A stretch of 10,741 nucleotides of DNA from an uncultured Clostridia bacterium. GTDB lineage: Bacteria; Bacillota; Clostridia; Christensenellales; UBA1242. Numbering within the stretch: position 1 is the stretch's first letter; every line of letters begins with the position of its first letter. The notes under the pieces were generated by a model. That model was not told the origin of the DNA and did no database searches. It saw nothing but the letters and a program-made list of their open reading frames with translations. This document shows, in pieces, positions 5,672 to 10,741 of this stretch. The stretch spans positions 1-10,741 of the forward strand of contig CAMYXB010000025.1 of the NCBI GenBank assembly GCA_947303145.1. The letters run 5' to 3'. The position numbers and the translations under genes are program-made.

Positions 5672-8008
5672 ATGATAAAGTCTAGCAATATATCTCCTAT
5701 ACTGCTATCTCTTTTGCACAAGAGAGGACTAGAGAGTGAGGCGGAGATAGAACATTTTTTGAATCCAACGGAGAGCGATTTTTCAGACCCATATCTATTG
5801 CATGATATGGATAGGCTGGTGGATAGGATAAGGCGGGCAGTGAGAGACAATGAAAAGGTGCTCATATTCGGTGATTATGATGTGGACGGCATCAGTGCAA
5901 CCGCTATTTTAATCAAATACTTTGAGCAAAACAACTTTTATGTAGATTATTTTCTGCCCAACAGATATGTGGACGGATATGGTCTCACTTGCGAGGCTAT
6001 ACTCAAGATAAAGGAAAAATACAACCCCTCTCTCATCATCACCGTTGATTGCGGGATTTCTTGCTATAAGGAAGTGGAATTTGCCAGAACTCTCGGTATA
6101 GAGATAGCAGTCACCGACCACCACGATATTCCCGACATCATTCCCTCTGGCATAGTGGTGGACCCAAAACTTGAAGGACAGGACTATCCTTGCTCCTATT
6201 TATGCGGGACAGGTGTGGCATTTAAGGTGGTGCAGGCTCTATCCGGGCTAGAGGAGGCTAGGAAATATCTTGGCATTTGTGCCATAGCCACTATTGCCGA
6301 CATCGTGCCACTGCTTGGCGAGAACAGAGCCATAGTCAAACTGGGCATGCAAGACTTTGAGAGCAATCTTCCTCTTGGCATCAAGATGCTGTTTGAGGAA
6401 AACGACTTGCCTCTCACTGCCTCGTCCAGCGAAATCGCCTTTAGATTGGCACCCAAGATAAACGCCTCTGGCAGAATGGGAGATGCATCTGTTGCATTGA
6501 GATTGTATATCAAGAAAGACAAGATACTCCTCAAAAATTCCATTGAAGAATTGAATAGAATGAATAATGAGAGGCAGGCTCTATGCAACAAAGTGTATGC
6601 CGATGCTAGCGAGAAGTTAAGCAGAATAAATGTCGCCAATTACAACTCTATCGTGCTATATAGCAAGGACTGGGATAGCGGAATACTAGGCATTGTGGCA
6701 TCGAGGATTGCAGGGGAATACAACCGCCCCACCATTCTTCTATCCGACCTAGGAGAAGAACTTAAGGGCAGTGCAAGGAGCATCAATGATATTGACATAC
6801 TCAAAGCCATTTCTTCGCAAAAAGAGGTGTTGGTGACATTTGGTGGACACAAGATGGCAGCGGGATTGACCATTGAGAAGAAAAATTTTACCAGTTTTCT
6901 CTATCATCTCAATGAATATATCGCTAGTCACTACACACCGCAGGACTTCTTGCCACGAGATAACTATGACTATGAACTAAGTAGCGATGAAGTGACACTT
7001 TCTTTAGTAGAGGAATTAAAACTTCTAGAGCCGACAGGTTGCGACAATCCCAAGGCAGTGTTTAAGGTGGCAATAGACGACCACGCCACCATAACTACCA
7101 TGAAAAATCACCCACGCCATATCAATATCATATCTGGCAATATGAGTATAGTGGCATTTAATAGTTATAAGTCTTTGTCTGTCCTCAAACTTGCCAAAGA
7201 CAGAAGTGCTTTTGTGGAATTGCAGGACAATGCCTTTAGGAGCAAAAAACATGTCAAGGCTATTGCACGAAGTTTCCTCACAGGCCCCATCTCTAGACCA
7301 AGGCTAGATGTGTTGCATGGGGAATATCTCAAGCAATTGTTTTACGATAATAGGGCTCCTAGACAAGTGGATATTTGCTATAACATAGACAACTTGATAA
7401 ATAAAGCAGAGCAGGAATTGTTCGGAACGCTCATAGTCTGCAACGAATATTCCTCTTATCAAGATATTTGCAAAAAGACCGAAGGCAAGAATTTCAAGCA
7501 CTTCATATACAGTGTGCTTTCTTCCCATGGACAGAATGGCATACTCCTTTGTCCAGCGGGATTTGATAATCTCGGCTCATATAAGAGAATTATCTTTGTA
7601 GACAGTCCTCTAAGCAGCGAATATCTAGGTCAAGTGTGCGAACACACTTCTTCTCAAATAATGATAGTCAAAAATAAAAAATGGAGCAAATCTATTTTCT
7701 CGGGACTTGCGACTGACAGAGCCACATTCGCCACTTTTTTCAAACTTATCAGCACGCTTGCCTCTTCTAGATTTAACTTCGCAGATGATATAGGTCTATT
7801 TAGAGAGGCATGCAATATCTCAAAAACCATATCATTTAAGCAGTTTATATTCTGCCTCTACACATTCATAGAGTTAGAACTATTTAGAATGGAAGAAGAA
7901 ATGGGTCTGTATACTCTAGTTGAGAATAAGGGCAAGACTCTCTCACTCACTGACTCCGCCTTTTATAACAAAGTGAATTTGATTATAAATGCAGCAGATA
8001 ATAAGTGA
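5672..8008 (+). CDS. recJ: Single-stranded-DNA-specific exonuclease RecJ
   Basis: A 778-residue protein, close to the long Bacillus-type RecJ. RecJ degrades single-stranded DNA 5' to 3' in recombination and repair. DHH domain: GDYDVDG (67-73), ITVDCG (123-128), TDHHD (148-152), CGTGVAFKV (178-186), IADIVPL (208-214), and KINASGRM (262-269); Asp68, Asp70, Asp126, His150, His151 and Asp210 are the expected metal ligands. DHHA1 domain: GILGIVASRI (337-346), GSARS (366-370), and GGHKMAAG (391-398). An OB-like region (about 435-560) and a C-terminal extension (about 570-778), as in Bacillota RecJ (PF10141 type), follow. The start is supported by TGAGGA (5659-5664), 7 bases upstream. Oddity: the usual WHxGVIGIVAS reads WDSGILGIVAS, with Asp335 for His. 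No clear terminator follows the TGA stop, so some transcripts may run into rpsO. Confidence 0.97.
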   Translation: MIKSSNISPILLSLLHKRGLESEAEIEHFLNPTESDFSDPYLLHDMDRLVDRIRRAVRDNEKVLIFGDYDVDGISATAILIKYFEQNNFYVDYFLPNRYVDGYGLTCEAILKIKEKYNPSLIITVDCGISCYKEVEFARTLGIEIAVTDHHDIPDIIPSGIVVDPKLEGQDYPCSYLCGTGVAFKVVQALSGLEEARKYLGICAIATIADIVPLLGENRAIVKLGMQDFESNLPLGIKMLFEENDLPLTASSSEIAFRLAPKINASGRMGDASVALRLYIKKDKILLKNSIEELNRMNNERQALCNKVYADASEKLSRINVANYNSIVLYSKDWDSGILGIVASRIAGEYNRPTILLSDLGEELKGSARSINDIDILKAISSQKEVLVTFGGHKMAAGLTIEKKNFTSFLYHLNEYIASHYTPQDFLPRDNYDYELSSDEVTLSLVEELKLLEPTGCDNPKAVFKVAIDDHATITTMKNHPRHINIISGNMSIVAFNSYKSLSVLKLAKDRSAFVELQDNAFRSKKHVKAIARSFLTGPISRPRLDVLHGEYLKQLFYDNRAPRQVDICYNIDNLINKAEQELFGTLIVCNEYSSYQDICKKTEGKNFKHFIYSVLSSHGQNGILLCPAGFDNLGSYKRIIFVDSPLSSEYLGQVCEHTSSQIMIVKNKKWSKSIFSGLATDRATFATFFKLISTLASSRFNFADDIGLFREACNISKTISFKQFIFCLYTFIELELFRMEEEMGLYTLVENKGKTLSLTDSAFYNKVNLIINAADNK

Positions 8009-8042
8009 AATATATTTTCAAACCATTATCTTCTATAACCGC

Positions 8043-8071
8043 TTGACAACTAGTGCTACTTGTGATACAAT
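8043..8071 (+). promoter_or_regulatory. rpsO promoter
   Basis: Consensus -35 TTGACA (8043-8048), 17-base spacer, and -10 TACAAT (8066-8071) preceded by TGA, an extended -10. Strong by sequence, as expected for a ribosomal protein gene. Transcription should begin near 8078. Confidence 0.88.
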
Positions 8072-8077
8072 GCTCCT

Positions 8078-8160
8078 TGACCTAGGCAAAGGAATTCGCA
8101 TTTTCCTTGAATTACAACGATTGCTTTGTCTATGGCGACTATTATAAAAGGAGACAAGAC
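8078..8160 (+). promoter_or_regulatory. rpsO leader, candidate S15-responsive translational control region
   Basis: The untranslated leader is about 80 bases, far longer than the 22-28 bases seen for the other promoters here. AAGGAA (8089-8094) can pair with TTCCTT (8103-8108) around an 8-base loop. The same pyrimidine segment TCCTT (8104-8108) can instead pair with AAGGA of the Shine-Dalgarno sequence (8148-8152). S15 is known to repress its own translation through structurally diverse leaders in several bacteria. That this leader does so is inferred; no known S15 leader class was recognised. Confidence 0.35.
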
Positions 8161-8421
8161 ATGGATAAGGAAAGGAAACTGGAGATTATCAAGACCTACG
8201 GCAAAGATGAGAAGGATACCGGCTCTATTGAAGTCCAAGTGGCTCTGCTCACTGAGAGAATCAATCACCTTACCGAGCATCTTAAGGCTAATAAGGGTGA
8301 CAAACATTCTTCTCGTGGACTACTTAAACTAGTTGGTCAAAGAAAAGGTCTTTTGAGATATCTTGAGAGACAAGATATTGAGAAGTATAGAAGCCTCAAG
8401 AAGTCACTCAATATTAGATAA
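8161..8421 (+). CDS. rpsO: 30S ribosomal protein S15
   Basis: An 86-residue protein, slightly shorter than the usual 88-89. It matches S15 throughout: TGSIEVQVALLTERINHLTEHLK (20-42), the KGDKHSSRGLL turn (45-55) and VGQRKGLLRYLERQD (58-72). S15 is a primary binder of 16S rRNA that organises the central domain of the small subunit; the conserved Thr20-Gly21, Gln26, His40, Asp47, Ser50 and Tyr67 are in place. The start is fixed by AAAAGGAG (8146-8153), 7 bases before the ATG. An in-frame TTG at 8107 would add 18 residues absent from the family and place the Shine-Dalgarno sequence inside the gene. It is followed by a terminator and then pnp, the conserved rpsO-pnp order. Confidence 0.98.
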   Translation: MDKERKLEIIKTYGKDEKDTGSIEVQVALLTERINHLTEHLKANKGDKHSSRGLLKLVGQRKGLLRYLERQDIEKYRSLKKSLNIR

Positions 8422-8432
8422 TTTGTATATAA

Positions 8433-8479
8433 AATGCACTCATTTAGTTCGTTCTATGAGTGTATTTTTTTATTTTTTA
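8433..8479 (+). terminator. Rho-independent terminator after rpsO
   Basis: Stem AATGCACTCAT (8433-8443) pairs with ATGAGTGTATT (8456-8466), 11 pairs with one G-U, and a 12-base loop. A long T-run with one A interruption extends to 8479. It separates rpsO from pnp transcription. Confidence 0.88.
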
Positions 8480-8497
8480 TATTTGTGTGAAAAACAT

Positions 8498-8526
8498 TTG
8501 AAATATTTTGGAAATTGTTGTAGAAT
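8498..8526 (+). promoter_or_regulatory. pnp promoter
   Basis: -35 TTGAAA (8498-8503), 17-base spacer, -10 TAGAAT (8521-8526). Transcription should begin near 8533, leaving a leader of about 22 bases with AAAGGAG at 8542-8548, 6 bases before the pnp ATG. Confidence 0.78.
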
Positions 8527-8554
8527 GGTAGAGTTAGTATTAAAGGAGTAAGAA

Positions 8555-10645
8555 ATGAGTGTAAAAGATAACGTCTTTGAGACGACCCTTGGCGGAAGGA
8601 AACTCACTGTGAGGACAGGAAAATATAGTGAGCAAGCCAATGGGACTTGCTGGGTGCAATGCGGAGAGACTGTAGTCCAATGCAGTGTCACCATGGCAGA
8701 AAATCCAAGAGATGGGATAGACTTTTTCCCGCTTGGAGTGGATTTTGAGGAGAAAATGTATTCCGTGGGCAAGATTCCCGGCGGATTCAAGAAGAGAGAG
8801 GGCAGACCTAGTGACAAGGCCATACTTACATCTAGGCTGATAGATAGGCCACTTAGACCACTGTTCCCTAAGGGCTTCTACAATGATGTGGCAGTGGTCT
8901 GCACAGCGCTGTCTGTGGATCCAGACATAGCCCCAGAGCCTATGGCCATGCTGGCCTCATCTGTGGCACTATCCATATCGGATATTCCATTCGCTGGACC
9001 TACTGGCAGTGTGGTGGTGGGGAGTATAGGTGACAGATTTATCATCAACCCCACACAAGAAGAGAGAGAGCAGAGCGATATGCACGTCACTGTGTCCGGC
9101 ACTAGCGAGGCCATTCTTATGGTGGAAGCAGGAGCCAGGGAAGTGAGCGAGCAGAAGATGCTGGATGCCATCATGTTTGCACATGAGGAGATAAAGAGAC
9201 TGGTCGCTTTTCAGCTGGATATTGTCAAGGCTGTGGGCAAGGAGAAGAGGACCGATATGCCAATATTTGCCCCAAGTGACGAGATAAATAATGCTGTGAG
9301 AAGTTATGCCAGCGAGAAACTGGACTATGCCCTAGACACATTTGATAGAGAAGAGAGACAGAATAGACAAGAAGCACTGAATGAAGAAGTCCTAGAGCAC
9401 TTCAAAGACATCTATCCAGATAGTGAGAAAATGATTGGCGAAGTCATATACAAGATGACTAAAGAAAAGGTGAGAAGCAAGATTTTGAATGGTGGCATTA
9501 GACCAGACGGCAGGAAACTCACCGAGATTAGACCTATATGGTGCGAAGTGGGTGTGCTCCCTAGAGTGCATGGCAGTGCTGTATTCACCAGAGGGCAGAC
9601 ACAAGTCCTCAATTGCCTCACACTTGGCACTATTGCCGAGGTGCAGAAACTCGAAGGACTCGATGATGAGGACGCCAAGAGATACATCCATCACTACAAT
9701 ATGCCTCCTTATGCTACGGGTGAGGCAAGACCACTCAGGAGCCCCGGTAGACGTGAGATAGGTCATGGCGCACTGGCTGAGAGAGCGCTTGAGCCTGTCA
9801 TTCCTAGTGAAGAGGATTTCCCTTATGCACTCAGGCTCGTCAGCGAGGTATTGAGTAGCAACGGTTCATCTAGTATGGCCAGTGTGTGTGGTTCCACACT
9901 TTCACTTATGGACGCTGGTGTCAAGATTAAGGCTCCTGTCGCAGGTATAGCCATGGGGCTTATCAAGGACACCGAGAGCAATCGTGTAGCCGTCCTCAGT
10001 GATATTCAGGGTATGGAAGATTTCCTCGGCGATATGGACTTCAAAGTGGCTGGCACAGAGAAGGGTATCACCGCTATCCAAATGGATATTAAGATAAAAG
10101 GCATTGACAAAAACATTTTGACTACTGCCTTAAATCAAGCCAAAGAGGGCAGACATCACATTCTGTCTATTATGCTAGATACAATAAGCGAGCCAAGAGA
10201 GAGTCTGTCTAAATATGCACCTAAGATAATCACATTCAGCATCGATCCAGAGAAGATAAGTGAAGTCATCGGTAAGGGTGGCAAGACTATCAATAAGATT
10301 ATCGAAGAGACTGGCGTGAAGATAGACATAGATGATGACGGACAAGTATTCATCGCTACTCCAGACGAAGAGATGGCACAAAGAGCCAAAGAGATTATCG
10401 AGAACATCGCCAGAGACATTGAAGTCGGTCAAGAGTATTGTGGCAAAGTGGTTCGCATTATGCAGTTTGGTGCTTTTGTGGAACTGGCTCCTAACAAAGA
10501 CGGCATGATTCACATCTCCAAACTCTCCAAAGATAGAGTAGAGAAAGTGACTGATGTAGTAAACGTTGGAGACACTGTCAAAGTGGAAGTTATCAAGGTC
10601 GACATGAAAGGCAGAGTTGACCTCAAACTTATAGAAAAATTGTAA
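8555..10645 (+). CDS. pnp: Polynucleotide phosphorylase (polyribonucleotide nucleotidyltransferase)
   Basis: A full-length 696-residue enzyme that degrades RNA 3' to 5' using phosphate, releasing nucleoside diphosphates, as a trimeric ring in the cytoplasm. First RNase PH-like domain: FFPLGVDFEEKMYSVGKIPGGF (57-78) and REGRPSDKAILTSRLIDRPLRPLFP (81-105). An alpha-helical linker (about 205-310) follows. Second, catalytic RNase PH-like domain: IRPDGR (315-320), VFTRGQTQ (343-350), GSSSMASVCGSTLSLMDAGV (437-456) and the acidic LGDMDFKVAGT (491-501) of the active site. KH domain with VIGKGGKTI (571-579), then an S1 domain (about 624-692) with FGAFVEL (638-644) and DGMIHISKL (649-657). It follows rpsO but has its own promoter. 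No truncation or missing active-site residue was noticed. Confidence 0.98.
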   Translation: MSVKDNVFETTLGGRKLTVRTGKYSEQANGTCWVQCGETVVQCSVTMAENPRDGIDFFPLGVDFEEKMYSVGKIPGGFKKREGRPSDKAILTSRLIDRPLRPLFPKGFYNDVAVVCTALSVDPDIAPEPMAMLASSVALSISDIPFAGPTGSVVVGSIGDRFIINPTQEEREQSDMHVTVSGTSEAILMVEAGAREVSEQKMLDAIMFAHEEIKRLVAFQLDIVKAVGKEKRTDMPIFAPSDEINNAVRSYASEKLDYALDTFDREERQNRQEALNEEVLEHFKDIYPDSEKMIGEVIYKMTKEKVRSKILNGGIRPDGRKLTEIRPIWCEVGVLPRVHGSAVFTRGQTQVLNCLTLGTIAEVQKLEGLDDEDAKRYIHHYNMPPYATGEARPLRSPGRREIGHGALAERALEPVIPSEEDFPYALRLVSEVLSSNGSSSMASVCGSTLSLMDAGVKIKAPVAGIAMGLIKDTESNRVAVLSDIQGMEDFLGDMDFKVAGTEKGITAIQMDIKIKGIDKNILTTALNQAKEGRHHILSIMLDTISEPRESLSKYAPKIITFSIDPEKISEVIGKGGKTINKIIEETGVKIDIDDDGQVFIATPDEEMAQRAKEIIENIARDIEVGQEYCGKVVRIMQFGAFVELAPNKDGMIHISKLSKDRVEKVTDVVNVGDTVKVEVIKVDMKGRVDLKLIEKL

Positions 10646-10655
10646 AAAATACACA

Positions 10656-10703
10656 AAAAATCGTAAAAAAAGTGAAAAAATATGCGATTTTTCACTTTTT
10701 TTA
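10656..10703 (+). terminator. Rho-independent terminator after pnp
   Basis: A perfect 15-pair stem: AAAAAAAGTGAAAAA (10665-10679) with TTTTTCACTTTTTTT (10688-10702), 8-base loop. Because both arms are A- and T-runs, it could work on both strands. AAAAATCG (10656-10663) can also pair with CGATTTTT (10685-10692), a competing 8-pair stem that would use part of the same right arm. Confidence 0.8.
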
Positions 10704-10723
10704 TGTAAATTTAATTTATGTGC

Positions 10724-10729
10724 TTGACA
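10724..10729 (+). promoter_or_regulatory. Possible -35 box of the next gene
   Basis: A consensus TTGACA lies after the pnp terminator. The matching -10 would fall at about 10747, outside the window, so this is only a half promoter. Confidence 0.35.
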
Positions 10730-10741
10730 GCACTTGTGTCA

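Noticed and set aside
8009..8040. Possible terminator after recJ (TGAAA / TTTCA mini-hairpin)
   Set aside because: Only five A-T rich pairs and no T-run after it.
8107..8160. Extended rpsO start at TTG 8107
   Set aside because: Adds 18 residues not found in S15 and puts the Shine-Dalgarno sequence inside the coding region.
8056..8307. 83-codon minus-strand open frame over the rpsO promoter and gene
   Set aside because: It opposes a conserved ribosomal protein gene and its promoter, and no independent evidence supports it.
10156..10654. Minus-strand open frames of 87 and 159 codons opposite the end of pnp
   Set aside because: Antisense to the conserved KH and S1 domains of pnp; no recognisable product.
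10724..10740. Inverted repeat TGACA ... TGTCA at the right edge as an operator
   Set aside because: Five-base arms over a 7-base gap are too short to stand out, and the context is cut off by the window end.

Overview
The window reads as housekeeping chromosome of a low- to mid-GC Bacillota bacterium, probably Clostridia. The reasons are AGA-rich arginine usage, AAAGGAG-type ribosome binding sites, canonical vegetative (sigma-A type) promoters, a Bacillus-type long RecJ with a C-terminal extension, and the gene order small membrane protein (TIGR04086/YrzE type) - secD - secF - recJ, which recalls Bacillota genomes. Genes end in TAA, TAG and TGA and tryptophan is TGG, so the standard bacterial code applies. 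The species cannot be named from the sequence. There is no rRNA, tRNA, CRISPR array, insertion sequence or phage gene, and no gene-free stretch longer than about 300 bases.

Left part (1-2540, minus strand): a two-gene envelope-polysaccharide unit. A family-4 glycosyltransferase (2475 down to 1246) overlaps by 17 bases a polytopic membrane protein of the O-antigen ligase/polymerase superfamily, which runs off the left edge. A good promoter lies upstream, and a perfect 10+1+10 palindrome sits where transcription should begin.

Middle part (2530-8008, plus strand): a divergently transcribed four-helix membrane protein with its own terminator; then secD and secF, which overlap by 8 bases behind a consensus promoter and end at a terminator; then recJ with its own extended -10 promoter. 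SecD and SecF make the membrane complex that helps pull secreted proteins across after SecA. Both proteins here lack acidic residues that are nearly invariant in the family, which is the most unusual feature of the window.

Right part (8043-10741, plus strand): the classical rpsO-pnp pair (ribosomal protein S15 and polynucleotide phosphorylase). Each gene has its own promoter and terminator. The rpsO leader of about 80 bases can form alternative pairings with the Shine-Dalgarno sequence. A lone TTGACA at the right edge may start the next promoter.

I did not find an evident new multi-gene system. The points worth following are the altered SecDF motifs, the palindromic operator-like site, and the rpsO leader.
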